From positions 149,019,009 to 149,083,008 of the forward strand of contig NC_134834.1 in the NCBI RefSeq assembly GCF_004210375.1: a stretch of DNA of 64,000 nt. Direction: 5' to 3'. The notes beneath the pieces are model-generated. The model made no database searches, was not told where the DNA came from, and worked only from the letters and a program-made list of their open reading frames with translations. This DNA is from Tachypleus tridentatus (lineage: Eukaryota; Arthropoda; Merostomata; Xiphosura; Limulidae). This document shows, one piece after another, positions 1-12,048 of the stretch. The position numbers and the translations under genes were made by a program. Each line of letters opens with the position of its first letter. Position 1 is the first letter of the stretch.

Positions 1-1850
1 AACATGCCACGTACTATCACGTCAAATTCAATATACACTACTAACACTTTAAAAATCATGCCTTACTTCATTAACCTCTACATTCTAGAACAGCATGTTT
101 AACTAGTTTTCAAACTGTTTAGTTAATCAACTCGTTTTATTTTATTTTCAGGCTCTTACAGCATCGTGGATTACATGTGCTTATGGAAATCAAAATGGAT
201 GAATTATACTTTAGCCTTTACTATTTTGCTTATTTATAACTCAGTACAATCGAAAATTTCTGCTAGTCTCGAATCTTTTGATTGATGCAAAATATTTCGA
301 CCAGAAACTAAAAATATGCATTCATTTTCTAAACCTAATTAATCAATGGATGAGGCTTAACACACTCCCATAAGTGGTTGGGCGTGTCAGAAATACAGTA
401 AAATAAACTACGTAAACATGTGTAATGTGTCATATCACTCTCTCACACATACACACTCTACAGGAAGAAAATTTCTTTCCGTTGTTAAGGTACAAATAAC
501 CATGGAAAACCTCATTGGAAAAAAAATAAAAGAAAATCAGTTTACATTTCAAACAAAAGAGCAGTTTTCTATGTTTGTCAGTGGAGATAGACGGTGTTTT
601 TCAAGTAAATTTATAAGATTTAAACAAGTCTAGAGTCAAAGGCCTAGATAGAACTCAATAGTTGATGGATGACACAAGAAATCGACTTCCCATGCGATTC
701 TTGCAGATCAATGCTGTTACCGTTACCTACTGTCCCCCTCCTTCTGGGGAATTACATTTCAATGCACCCCCCCCCCCTCGTTCCTTCGCTTTTGAAGCTT
801 TAAAAGCCTTTGGCACATTCACATTTCACAGGTCTTACAGATAAAGTAATAAAAAACAATGTTATGTGTGTGTGGGGTATTAGTATTCATACCTAAACAC
901 ACACACAGTTAAAGTATTCCGATAAGCTTAGGGCCAGAAGTAGTCATACTGTTAGTTTGTGCAACCCGTGAATCTAATGATTTAATGTTCATGTTTCGTA
1001 GTGCAATATAAGAGTGAAGGCCAAATCCTACAATTTGGTCGGACTGGAGCAACCCAAGAATTGGCGACGGGTGGCTGTTGACTTGCTGTCTTCTTTAAAA
1101 CTATATCAGCCGAATACAATAAATCAACGTGACTTGATTCGTCCTGGTACGTTTCACAAATTAATAAGTCTATCTGGTAACAGAAAGTCGTTCTGTTTAA
1201 CAAGCAACGTAACAACAAAGATAGAGAGAGAAAAGTTATAAGCGTAAAAAAAATAATGAACTCCCAAAAGGCTTATCTTAAGGATATTTCGAGAAATTCT
1301 ACAAATAATCTCTACCCTAATCACAGGCTAAAGACCCCTACTCTCTGGTTGACAGAAGCTCATAGTAGAAACATCGAATTGCATCGTCTCTGGATATTCT
1401 GTTAAGTAAATTAGTGACGTGAAATGAGCTGAAGTCGTTTTAAACACCACCAAGACGACCATAAGGCGCATGCGCATTTTAGCTCGTCTATTTTGCCGCA
1501 ATGCGAAGTAAATACATCTCAAAAGTTCTCAAGAGGTGTATTTTAATAATAATGTCCACAGTATAAACATGGATATCTTTGAAGAAAAATAGGAAACAAG
1601 AGTTAGTTATTCTTGTCTTGTCTTTTTTTTTTACTTTCCTTTGTCTTGGATTATTTTCTCTTTTATATTGTTTCCCATTTCATCACGAAAATACACGTGG
1701 TATTTCTAGAATAAAGACACGTTCTGACATGAAGACAGAGTAATTTCATAAATATATATAAATCACCCACTTTTAAGCACAGTTGGCTGTACTGGATTTA
1801 CAGTTGTTTTTTTTAAAGGACCTGCTCTACCTGAAGTACAAGAATGAAGG
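1..1850. other. Non-coding stretch, probably GLCE intron
   Basis: No convincing gene is visible; short open frames on both strands (for example near 982-1241) lack splice context or recognisable motifs. As GLCE is on the minus strand and its next exons are not found here, this is best read as part of its first coding intron (inference). It contains a C run near 768, CA/GT-rich patches near 870 and 900, and a perfect GCGCATGCGC palindrome at 1466-1475. Confidence 0.5.
1466..1475. promoter_or_regulatory. NRF1-like palindrome GCGCATGCGC
   Basis: A perfect 10-base palindrome matching the core of the NRF1/EWG-type site, unusual in such AT-rich DNA. Similar CATGCG-rich strings lie near 10084 and 11957. 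No transcription start can be assigned, so function is not supported by sequence alone. Confidence 0.2.
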
Positions 1851-2078
1851 TTTGGTTTATTTTGAATTTCGCGCAAAGCAACACGAGGAATATCTGCGCT
1901 AGCCGTCCATAATTTAGCAGTATAAGACTAGAAGGAAGGCAACTAGTCATCACCACCAACCGCCAATTGTTGGGCTACTCTTTTACCAACGAATAGTGGG
2001 GTTGACTGTCACATTATAATGCCTCCACGGGTGAAAGAACGAGCACTTTTGGTGTGACGAGGTTTCGAACCCGCGAAG
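1851..2078 (-). mobile_element. tRNA-derived SINE (main family), 5'-truncated
   Basis: Read on the minus strand: the end of the tRNA-like head (B-box-like GGTTTCGAACC complement), then the family body with its conserved CTACTC/ACCAACGAATAGTGG block, ending in the conserved tail that appears on the plus strand as TTTCGCGCAAAGC. A 9-bp direct repeat GAATGAAGG flanks it (1842-1850 and 2079-2087), a target-site duplication from target-primed insertion. The A-box half of the head is missing. Confidence 0.9.
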
Positions 2079-2087
2079 GAATGAAGG

Positions 2088-4261
2088 AAGGTACGTTTTG
2101 TAATGGTTATTCTAAGAAGTTCATATTCCTAAATTGGAAAAACGGAATTAAAATATTAAAGGAAAAGTAAGGGCGTTAGTTATTCGCAGAATTCCTATAA
2201 AAATTGTTCAAAACAAAATAAATGCTGCAATAGAAATTATAGAAACAAGTAAAGTGATACTAGTTGGATATATTACAAAACGATTTTCAATCCATACTTT
2301 AGTGTGATCTGTATAGACAACTGAACCAGTTTACTTTCAGTATGGCCATGTCACTGATAGCTATAACGTTCAGAAGAATTAAAACCACAATCACAAATTC
2401 ATACTTTGGCCTACAGTTAAGAGTATAAAGCTGCCACTTTTATCACTAACCTTCATAACACTAAATATACAGCTTATTATATATATTAACTTATGACGGT
2501 TGTTTCACTTCTTGTTTCATTACTTTTTGTAGTGAGATCCGTACTTCGTTATAAAATTCGTATGTCTTAGCACTCTTGTTTGTTTACTTTTTTACCCTTA
2601 GAAACTGTTGTGCGTCTTTTTGTGCCATTTATGTTTACCGTTTATAAAACATCTGTATATTTTTATTAGAATATCAAAAACGGATACCAATAGAACAATC
2701 AAGTAAGCTAGAGAAATGTTGCAACAATAGTGCGAGCCGTCTAAAGGCTATCCCCAATGACGAGATCAGGTAGATAGCAGAGGAAAAAGCTGCTGTTTTA
2801 TAAATGTGGAAATTGTTATACCAGAAATGTTAGCGACCTTTTCAGCGTACTATTAATACCTATAAGCAAAACATTTCATAACCAACATTTTGAATAGTCG
2901 TTCTTTCGCTTAGGAATTCCATAGGGTGGTTTTTCACCGCGTGAATTTTTTGGAATCCTCGCTGATCCCTACTATTAACTACTACCGTAATTAATAATGC
3001 TTCGGGCTGATAGAGTCCATAAATACAAGTAAACTAAAAAGTATCTGTTAACCATTCCAGAAAATATAGCATCATTAGAACGAATGTCCACGTAAAGAGA
3101 TAGAGTTGTCCTTCAGAAATATTCTGCCACAACAAAAAACATGCCGCTTAATCCTGCAAGTTACTCTATAATCCTACTACAGCCATTTCCTAGTTTGTCT
3201 GTTTTTTCTTTTCTAAAACATTGATACTATATTAATAATAATGGCTTTAGACAATAACACCAGTAACAGACTTTGTGAATTCTCTGGAAACAAGGCTACA
3301 TTACAAATAAAAGAATAAGTGAAACACCGAGCCAGTTTACAGTCAGCTGAGTGTCAGTCAAAATGTCAGTTATGGTATATTTTGACCGTTTTAGCCGTAA
3401 ATTTCTAAAAATGTGTTGTATCATTAGCGAGTAAAACGTTGTTCTCGAGCGGCACGTGCAACCGTGTGGACAAGTGTCAGCTTTAGTCGCCTCTACCGCA
3501 ATTACAGGAGGGGGGAGCGAGACAAAGGGGGCCTTAACAAACTTAAGAATTTCCGATAAAAGGATTAAATGTAGAGGACCCAATTACTTTTTATGTGGAG
3601 GGAGAGACATCTTTTGTAGTTACGCCAATGGCCTGCAGCAAACGCTAAGGGCATTAATAGGACTTGTGAATATGTAGAATAAATAATGAGGAAAGTACGC
3701 TTTCTTTCAGTTGAATAATATTCTTCAAGCGACACCTGGTAAGGCCTTGAATTTGTCTAATATTACCGACAGTGCTGTGGTAAGGGCAGTGGTAATCAAG
3801 GTGTTATCACACTTAGTCTAAGAATATTATTTAAATAACAAAGAAATGGGAATTTAAAAACTGAAGCCTCCATTACATCTTTTCTGACTTAATTTATATT
3901 GTCCTCTCAAATGTTTTCAAAACATAATTACTGTTTTAAAATATCAGTCTACAGGCTTAGAGAAATGCCGAGAAATACCAATGAAAATAACAGTTTATAG
4001 AAATTATTGGAAAACTGACAAAAACTCCAAACGAAATAGCTACAAATTAAAATTCTTAAATGTCCGATAATAACAAATACAAAAATCCAAATTATATAAT
4101 TATAATCATTACAAATAATCCAAACATATCGATGCAAAATAATACGTTAATTCCAACTAATCTAATTATAATTATAAAATACTTACTGTGCATTTATCTC
4201 TGTTTATTGAGTTACCCACTGTTAACTTTTGGATTACTCTTTAATAAGGAAAAATGTAATC
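2088..4261. other. Non-coding stretch, no feature recognised
   Basis: AT-rich sequence without a recognisable exon or repeat family. Overlapping open frames on both strands at 3296-3677 include a Cys-rich patch but no splice sites or family motif I can name. Confidence 0.5.
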
Positions 4262-4378
4262 GGTCGACACATTATAATAACCACACGACACGACTGAAAA
4301 GGCGAGCATGTTCGAAGATGGGATTCGAACCCACAACCCTAAGATTGCGAGTCGAGTCTTCTAGCCACCAAGGCGATA
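4262..4378 (-). mobile_element. tRNA-derived SINE fragment (head only)
   Basis: Reverse complement carries the tRNA-like head with A-box and B-box (complement of GGGATTCGAACCC at 4320-4332) and the first part of the SINE body (GCTCGCC complement). The body is truncated shortly after the head. Confidence 0.75.
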
Positions 4379-4563
4379 AATGAAGGCTTTACGAAGAAAG
4401 TATTCATGATTAATAACAACGTCACGTAGTTAAAACACTTGTGAATTCGAACATACTGTTGAAAACTATCGGCCTCAAATAACGATGCTGAAACATTACG
4501 GAACCTAATCATATTGAAAACGTTATAGCAAAAACAAAACGTTTAATAGAGAAATACACCTAC

Positions 4564-5092
4564 CTTCTACTCCACTGATACACAGGACTCGGTCTCTGAC
4601 TTCCACGTGATAGTTCTCAAACCACATGTAGATTCCGTGGGGGTCATACCTCCCACGTGGATAGTAAACTTTAGAGTAACTGTGCTGCCACTCGAAACGT
4701 TCTTCACCATTGCGCTTCACGACCTTGCCGTTCACCTCAAAATATTCACGAAGGAAAGTAAATGGGACATAAACCTCACCGTCCTCCTGCTTACACGACA
4801 CTGTGTATTCGTCGTTAATAAGACATTCGATGTCATCAAGAGTCTTTAATCCCCCTCTTGTACGGATCCGCGGGGCTTCCGCCAATGGCGGGGGCTCATG
4901 TTCGTCGCCCAAATAGTCGTGGTCATTCGAATCATCAAAGATGTTAATGTCCGATTTGGAAGTAGCAGGGACCAGGTGGTCGGTTCGGCCACGGGATGTG
5001 TCGCCACACCGAATTATATAGGTGGCAATAGTAAAAATAGCCAGAAAGAACAGGATGGCCTGTAAAAGTCTGTGGTTTATTCGCATCCTCAT
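4564..5092 (-). CDS. GLCE: D-glucuronyl C5-epimerase, first coding exon (partial gene)
   Basis: GLCE is a Golgi type II membrane enzyme that converts D-glucuronate to L-iduronate in nascent heparan sulfate. The exon gives 176 codons from the Met at 5092: a short basic N-tail (MRMRINHR), a hydrophobic signal-anchor at residues 9-27, an acidic low-complexity stem to about residue 80, then the conserved start of the luminal domain with IECLINDEYTV (88-98), FEWQHSYSKVY (133-143) and VEVRDRVLCISGVE (163-176). These match vertebrate GLCE in order and spacing. The frame upstream has no better Met; the anchor sits where it does in vertebrate GLCE. The exon ends at 4564 with a consensus donor (GAAG|GTAGGT) in phase 1, at the family's conserved GVEG; codons beyond it are intron read-through. 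The catalytic domain is not in this window and must lie beyond the left edge. Confidence 0.93.
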
Positions 5093-5592
5093 GGGACCGC
5101 TGAGACTGTTTGTCAAGAGAGAGAAATGAGATAATCATTTGTTAGTTTATTCTTATAAACGTGAATAAAGTAATGCATCTTTAAGTAAATATGAAAACTA
5201 AAACAAAAAAATCTACAGTTTTATATGACTTTTGACATTTATTATTGGAACGATGTAAAGTTTTGTTTAAAACGCAACATCTGCAACGGTAAAGAATCTT
5301 CCAACACCCCCTCCCAAAAAAAACAACAACAAACAACACACTAATAGTAAGCAAAAATAAACAAAAAAATTCCCTTCTCCCCATACAACAAATATGAGTA
5401 TGTTTCGGCCAATGAATCGCTGTGTTAGATTATCAGTGCCCCTTCCTTTGCTACTGGCCTCAAATGTTATGCCTTCGTACAGTAGATGACGCTCAAAAAA
5501 ATATTCCCAAACGCAAACAAAATTGATATAACTGTTGCAATGTTAATGGAGAACGGCCAAAAAAAAAACAAAAAAACTTTTACAAATACGCG
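5093..5592. other. Region upstream of the GLCE start codon
   Basis: Lies immediately 5' of the GLCE start on the minus strand, so it holds either 5' UTR and promoter or an intron in the 5' UTR. It is AT-rich with A-rich runs near 5205 and 5320. I see no clear TATA box or initiator and no splice acceptor that decides between these. Confidence 0.35.
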
Positions 5593-5846
5593 AGGTTTGT
5601 TTAATTTCGGGCAAAGTTACTCGAGGGCTATCTGCGCTGGCCGTCCCTAATTGTGTACAACAGAATAGAGGGAGGGCAGTTAGCCAACTCCACCCACCAT
5701 CAATTGTGGAGCTACTATAATTTAACAGAGGGATCAACCATTACATCATAACGACTCTACTACTGAAACGGCGAGCATATTCGGTGAGGAGATTCGAACC
5801 TACGACCTGAAAATTGCGTCTTAACCCCCAAGCTATGCCAGGTCCA
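5593..5846 (-). mobile_element. tRNA-derived SINE, near full length, diverged
   Basis: Minus-strand copy with a complete tRNA-like head (starts as complement of GGTCC at 5841-5845, A-box and GATTCGAACC B-box complement at 5790-5799), body and tail ending in a complement of GGTTTGTTTAATTTCGGGC. The body differs from most copies (ACAACAGAATAG in place of the usual GTGTAAGACTAG), so it is an older copy or a subfamily. Confidence 0.88.
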
Positions 5847-6660
5847 CACATGAAGGCTAAGACTGAATAAACGACAATCAGAGACGAACAAAAATATCAT
5901 AACAACTCTAAAAAAATAAATAAACGAGGTGATGAAACAGATATCCGTAAACTGGATATTAGTAACATTCAATCGTATAATCTATTATACTTAATGCAAT
6001 CATGTGTAAATAATATTATTGGTTTCTGGCCTACCAATTTGTATACTGGGACCTAATATACTTTTCACAGTTATCATGGTAACTACATGAACTCCGCGCC
6101 GACCACGTTTAATATACGACTTCGTGCACTCTTTTATTCATAAAATAGAAGACCCGAAATTTAAAAAAAAAAAAAAAAACAATGTAGGATTATTTTTTTT
6201 ATCCCTGAGCGAATATCAGATGGTAATCTGTATATATATCAGAATATATAGGGAAGCGATACCTGGATAACATGTTAGCCGTGTTTTCATACAGCTGGCT
6301 CAAAAGGAATAAACATGGCACCAATACGTAATCACGTTTGCTTACATAGAATAATGGCTTACAGTCTAAACGGTCTCAATGATATCATGTAAGCAAATTG
6401 TTACCTGTTAGTTCAGCAATCAATTAATAACGCCAACGAAAGAAGGAACAAAAAGAATCAATAGATGGAAAGACTTGATGAAGACAGGTATAGCTCACAA
6501 TGTGATGACAAGACATGACGGTAAAAGGTTACAGGTCATCAAAGACATGACGGAATTTAATAAATCCACACACTGCCCACTCATAAATTCACAATCTGAT
6601 GAAAGTCATGTTATCCACTATATCACTCATCGTATTGCAATACTAAGGCAACAGATTACC
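5847..6660. other. Non-coding stretch
   Basis: Nothing recognised beyond an A17-like run near 6163 and AT-rich microsatellite-like sequence near 6225-6250. Confidence 0.5.
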
Positions 6661-6669
6661 TATATACTA

Positions 6670-6825
6670 GCATTTGAACTTTACATAAATTTATCATGGC
6701 AGATATTACCCATAAACCAGCAGTTGAACTTTATATCAATCTGTGGCGTCAAGTATTACCTATAAACCGAACAGTTGGACTTTATATCAATCTATGACGG
6801 CAGATATTACCCATAGACAAGATAC
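6670..6825. repeat. Short tandem array, ~50-bp unit, 3 copies
   Basis: Three diverged copies of a unit containing TTGAACTTTATATCAAT and GCAGATATTACC; the TTGRAC motif recurs at 6674, 6724 and 6775. Confidence 0.85.
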
Positions 6826-6839
6826 TATGGGCTTATTTA

Positions 6840-7312
6840 AACTGGATGTCACACACCAAGTTGAGTTTTTATAAAGAACAGATGTTCACTGTCCAAGAGG
6901 TGACTAATTATTATACGTTATCAACCGTTAAATTTCTGGTAGCTAATTTATTTACACACACATATATATATTCATCGTCTTCTCTGTTTAAGAAGCTGTT
7001 TCATCTTTCTTTCAGAAAGAAACAAAATATTTTTTTTTACATTTGTTTCCGCCGCAATTTACGAGAACGTTAGATTCTGACATTAATTATTCTTTAAAAT
7101 GTACCATAAAAAAGTGAAAACGGCTCAAAACCTAATTAACACCTGCATGTCATCAAAATATATGCAAAACATCAACCAATCTCGCTAATAACTTTATGTT
7201 TTTCTCTCTCTGTCTTTCCTATTTACTCCACTTTGATGACTTAGCAACTCAAACAGTCTGGTCCAGTACATCTTTTTATACTTTTCTCTCAACTAAAAAT
7301 TAAAGACGTCAC
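6840..7312. other. Non-coding stretch
   Basis: AT-rich, with a CATATATATA run near 6960 and a T8 run near 7031. No gene recognised. Confidence 0.45.
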
Positions 7313-7516
7313 CAGTGTAAAATAAGCCGGGCTTTCAACAATTACCTCTCCTCCTCCCCATGGTAAGTCATACATCAAACGAGACGTGGGAGATATACCG
7401 AAACTGACATATTTACTGAGATGGATGTCTTTCACAAAATCTTTCAAATCTCCTCTTCTAGTCCCATCGACGCCAACATTGCTCTTGGAAACTACTTTGT
7501 AATCTCTGTACACGAT
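7313..7516 (-). CDS. Candidate internal exon, unidentified (faint macroglobulin-domain look)
   Basis: The minus strand is open for exactly 68 codons (204 nt) between an acceptor (TTCTAG|ATC, 7517) and a donor (ACACTG|GTGACG, 7312), phase 0 at both ends. The peptide starts IVYRDYKVVSKSNVGVDG and ends GGGEVIVESPAYFTL, and looks like folded protein rather than random translation. The pattern Y-x-VVSK ... P-x-SRL-x-Y ... GEVIVES is reminiscent of a macroglobulin (MG) domain of the thioester-protein/complement C3 family. A second minus-strand open stretch at about 7875-7990 (after TGAACAG|AA) would fit a preceding MG strand pair, but its donor is weak. Against a living gene: GLCE begins only 2.2 kb downstream on the same strand and no further thioester-protein exons were found between. 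It could be an isolated gene fragment. Confidence 0.4.
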
Positions 7517-8380
7517 CTAGAAGATACCCTTAATATGATAATTCTGCATCTAAACTTGCCTTTAAGCTTCTAGAAAGAAAAACACAACAAACAAATCTTG
7601 GATATTTAACATGTGGGTGGATCAATAAATACAGGGAGATAAAAAGATTCAGCTGGGTGGATAAAGACAAGGAGAGTAAATAGACAAGCGGTGAGATAGA
7701 CACCCACTTGTTTTAATGTTTGAGACCTCTACATCCAACTAAGGCTACGAGAAACGTATATAAAGTATATACTGTCCAATGAAAATCAATGTTTAATCAA
7801 ATACGACGTCCCGTCACCACCAGTAAACCACAGTAATCTCTCCACCATCCCTAGGGATTAAAGACTGGTATTATTGCGTTTGTTCTGCGAGAAACCAACC
7901 GTAAAAATGTCGTGTTCACTAAGCAAGATGTTGATGAAAATGGGTGTACTTCTTGTCGTTGTTCCATCTTTCAACAAAATGGCTACACCGTTCAGAAAAG
8001 CTGATGTTTCTGTTCATAAGTACACGATACATTTATATTTGATACAGTACACCTCTTACTTACTTTAGCTTCGGAGAGAATGTCATGGTACTAAAGCCAT
8101 TAACAGACGAGAAGAGAAAACTCGTTAAATACTGTCACTACACTGTTGTCACAGGAGCTAAAACTTCTCTACATAACCACTTCAACACACGGTTGTTGGT
8201 CTCTGCACTTAAAAACTATAAACTCAGTGATTTAGTACGAGTCAATTTATCCATTTCTAAAATATGGAGTAAATACTACAATGTGTGTTTGTACATTTAT
8301 TTAAATCTTAGTGACCAGTGTTATATACACGAAATGATTTTATTTTGTTTATTACTAACTGATCCAGGGTATGTGAAGGT
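7517..8380. other. Non-coding stretch with one possible exon
   Basis: Mostly AT-rich unique sequence. On the minus strand near 7875-7990 there is a short open stretch that may pair with the candidate exon at 7313-7516, but the evidence is weak. The plus-strand open frames at 7874-8068 and 8085-8474 have no recognisable motifs, and the latter runs into the tandem array. Confidence 0.35.
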
Positions 8381-8384
8381 TGAC

Positions 8385-9265
8385 AACTGCAAACATAAGA
8401 ACACAGAAGTTATCACAATAACAAACATAAGAACACATAGAAGTTATCACAATAACAAACGGAAGAACACATAGAAGTTATCACAATAACAAACGGAAGA
8501 ACACATAGAAGTTATCACAATGACAAATAGAAGGTCAGGTAAAAGTTGTTACAATGAGAAACAGAGTACCATGCAGAAATTATCACAATAATAAACAGAT
8601 ATCATAATTATGAACAGAAGACCATGTAGAAGTTATCACAATAATAAAGATATCATAATTATGAACAGAAGACCATGTAGAAGTTATCCCAATCACAAAC
8701 AGAAGACCATGTAGAAGTTATTATAATGACAAACAGAAGGAAAAGTAGAAATTATCACAATGACAAACAGAAGGAAAAGTAGAAATTATCACAATGACAA
8801 ACAGAAGGAAAAGTAGAAGTTATCACAATGACAAACATAAGGACAGGTAGAAGTTATCACAATACCAAATAGAACACCATGTAAACGTTACCACAATGAT
8901 AAACAGAAGACCATGTCGAAGTTATCACAATGACAAATATAATGATAGATAGAAGTTATCACAATGACAAACAGAACACCATGTAGACGTTATCACAATG
9001 ACAAACGAAAGACCACGTGGAAGTTATCACAATAATGAACAGTTATCACAATGACAAACAGAATATCATGTAGAAGTTATCACAATGACAAACAGAAGAG
9101 CATGCAGAATTTATCACAATAATAGACAGATATTATCACAAAGACAAACAGAAGAGCATGCAGAATTTATCACAATAATAGACAGATTATCACAATGACA
9201 AACAGAAGACCATGTAGAAGTTATTACAATAATAAACAGAAGTTATTATAATTACAAAGAAAGGG
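8385..9265. repeat. Minisatellite, 34-bp unit, ~25 copies
   Basis: Tandem copies built on AAGTTATCACAATGACAAAC plus a variable half (GGAAGAACACATAG, AGAAGACCATGTAG, AGAAGGAAAAGTAG). Units are 34 bp with local shortening near 9040 and 9130, and local runs of identical variants (three AGGAAAAGTAG copies near 8740-8815) show recent unequal exchange or slippage. No coding potential. Confidence 0.93.
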
Positions 9266-9294
9266 CACACGGACGTTACCAAACTGACAATAAT

Positions 9295-9565
9295 TTGTTT
9301 CTTTTTTGAATTTCGCACGAGGCTCCACGAGGGCTATCTGCGCTAGCAATCCTTAATTTACTAATGTTGGACGAGAGGGCAACTAGTCATCACCACACAA
9401 CACCAACTATTGGGCTACTATTGTATCAACAAATAGTGGGATAGACCGTCACTTACAACGCTCCCACGGTTGAAAGGACGAGTATATTTAGTAGTTTAGA
9501 GATTCGAACCTGCGTCCTACAGATCGTGAGTCGGTCGCCCTTACCACCTGGCCATGTTAGAGTCC
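9295..9565 (-). mobile_element. tRNA-derived SINE, full length, diverged
   Basis: Minus-strand copy with the full head (complement of GATTCGAACCTGCG at 9501-9514, ending near GAGTCC at 9560-9565), body and T-rich tail start (TTTGTTTCTTTTTTG). It abuts the right end of the 34-bp minisatellite. Confidence 0.88.
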
Positions 9566-10536
9566 AAGTGACAGTGGAAATAAATGTTATCGACAATTCA
9601 CACACACAGAAACAGTATGACAAACATGTACACACCTATCACTACAAAAATATGTAAAATATATACACAAAAATTTCATATTGATAAACAAGAATATTTA
9701 AGCGTAAACAATGAGAGAATATACTGAAGTACAAATTTGGACAGCAAAATATATTTTTATCCTACATTAACAATACATAATTTAATTATTATTTTACCGG
9801 GTTCTAACTGGATTAAAACATTTTAACAAATTGCACCTAATACTAAACAAATTTGCCACTTCCGTTTTAACATAAATAGCGACCGAATTTATCTTGTAGT
9901 ATATATTAAATTTATAAAGCTATATACTTGGAAAAATAGTAACTATGGTTGAAAAAGTTCTAAGTGAAAACCTTTCCAGAACAGATTAGCTAAACTTTTG
10001 TTTTTGAAATTCAATCAGGCGACAGATGTCACTGACTTTTCAAACTAGTGACACACGATTGAAACGGTCTCATTTTACACCACGCATGCGCTCCGATTTA
10101 AACTATTATTGTTTATTTTCATAGATCACTTCCATCATAGAATCATTTCTAACAAAAAAATCACGGGTGTTTCGTCACACGTTCGTGACAGTCGTACCAA
10201 TATAAACTTTCAATAAACGTCTCGTATGTCTTTACAATGCTTTATTTCTTTCAACTACCACACATACAAAACATTTGCTGCCTCTTTTGAATTAATCAAA
10301 GGCATATTGTATAGCAGTTCAAACTGCGAGATAGAAAATACTAACATAAACAGACACAATGACAGCATTTTTCTCGGAACAATTAAATTTTATCACGACG
10401 TTCACACTTTATTCTGTTTTGATTCTGTCACTTGTCACTCCCTTATATACTGTACTCTCTCTCTCGGGATTTGGGTAATTATATGTATCCTGGAGGGTCA
10501 GGTGCGCTTTGACCTTTTCCTCCTTTGCTTTACATG
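9566..10536. other. Non-coding stretch
   Basis: AT-rich; no gene or repeat family recognised. The plus-strand 108-codon open frame at 10226-10552 runs into the SINE and shows no domain. Confidence 0.45.
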
Positions 10537-10802
10537 TTTTGTTTGTTTTTGAATTTCATGCAAAGTAACGAGGGTTACTCGCGCTAGCCGTCCCTAATTT
10601 TGCAGTGTAAGACTAGAGGATAGACAGCTAGTCATCAACACCCACCGCCAACTCTTGGGCTACTCTTTTACCAACGAATAGTGGTAACATTATAACGTCC
10701 CCCTACGGCTGAAAGGACGAGCATGTATGGTGTGACAGGGATCCGAACTCGCGACCCTCGGATTACGAGTCGAGTGCCTTAACAATCTGGCTACGCCAAG
10801 CC
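10537..10802 (-). mobile_element. tRNA-derived SINE, full length, with TSD
   Basis: Complete minus-strand copy: head with CGT in the anticodon position (complement ATTACGAGTCGAG at 10764-10776), body and T-rich tail. Near-perfect 9-bp duplications flank it: CTTTACATG (10528-10536) and CTTTACGTG (10803-10811). Confidence 0.93.
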
Positions 10803-10811
10803 CTTTACGTG

Positions 10812-12048
10812 TTAACTGGATCAAAAACTAAAATGAATAATTCGGCCTTAAGTTATTTTTAACGACATAGAGCTATGGAAACTGTGTTCTACTATGCGAC
10901 AACGGTGTTGTGTCACAAAAGACATTACACAGGGAGACAAACAGCTTCCATGTTGTAGCCTGAATAAATTAATGATTACAACGTAACGCCATCAACCTGT
11001 AAAAACTCGCACGTTTCCCTTTAATTATAGAAGAATAATTCGACCTATGCCAGTAAACGACGTAACATGATGACCCACAAACAGGATTGGTAATTAAAAA
11101 TTAGGCCTGTTATATAAGCCTGACGTTATAATAACAAATCCAACTGTTTTCAAACATTGTGAACATTTGTTTTTAACGTGTTTATTGGAAGCGTAAATCT
11201 TACAGCAAACACTGGTCACGTTTTAAATAAGGTTTCTTTAAGCAAGGTTGTTTTTGTATTAATAAAATAATAATTAAAAAAACAACACAACGGTTCGATT
11301 GCGTTAAGACAATCGATGCATCGTATTGTCAAATATCTCACCTCTTCTGTCTAGTCATGTGGAAGAACACAAAATAACGGTTGACACTTGCAAAGTCACT
11401 CCATCACAGCTAGTTCTCTTTTCGTCAACAAGTTACGGAAAGTGTTAAATGTACTTCACACCTTACGAAAACCCGTAAGATTGGGGTCTCTCTGAACAAC
11501 TTACTATTTCAATGTGATCGTTTTAGCCAATTCCGATTTTAAAAATCTTCAAAGAGTCGAACTGTCCATAAAGATTTTCTGACGCTCAACTTGCACCCGA
11601 GTAACGTCCCTAACCCCCATCTGTTGCCAAGCAACCATTACAGCTAGGTACCAGCATGAAGAGTAAGCAACACAAACTGTCCTGCTATGTGCGCCGTTGC
11701 TATTTGTGTCATTTTGACAAACGGAAATGCGCCGCGTCCATTCTGAAGTCATGGGTAGGATATGTGGCTAAACATAGTGGCATTAACACTTATGATTAAC
11801 AGCTAAATTATCATGGGTAAAAACTAACTACAGGACGTAGCATACCTATTTACGATTGAACTTTTCCTTGTCTACCTAACTACCTTTTATATAAAAACGA
11901 CTGTATTAACATTATATTAATCTATAGTTGTATATTTATATTCACACACAAACGCACGCATGCGCGCTCAAAAATAAGGATATAAATACACCAACGATTG
12001 TTTTTTAATATAGCAATACGAGTTCAACGAGTCCAACTCTTCATATAT
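10812..12048. other. Non-coding stretch
   Basis: Moderately less AT-rich than its surroundings near 11330-11760. The minus-strand open frame at 11549-11752 has no family resemblance or splice support. Confidence 0.4.

Noticed and set aside
982-1241. 75-78-codon frames on both strands
   Set aside because: No recognisable motif and no supporting splice signal.
3296-3677. Overlapping open frames with a CPHGCTC motif
   Set aside because: No splice sites, start context or family match; both strands open over the same stretch suggests chance.
4523-4563. Continuation of the GLCE frame past CISGVEG
   Set aside because: A consensus donor GTAGGT lies exactly at the conserved GVEG; the following residues do not match GLCE and are intron read-through.
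5093-5116. Upstream TTG-initiated extension of GLCE
   Set aside because: The first ATG at 5092 places the basic tail and signal anchor as in known GLCE; non-ATG initiation is unnecessary.
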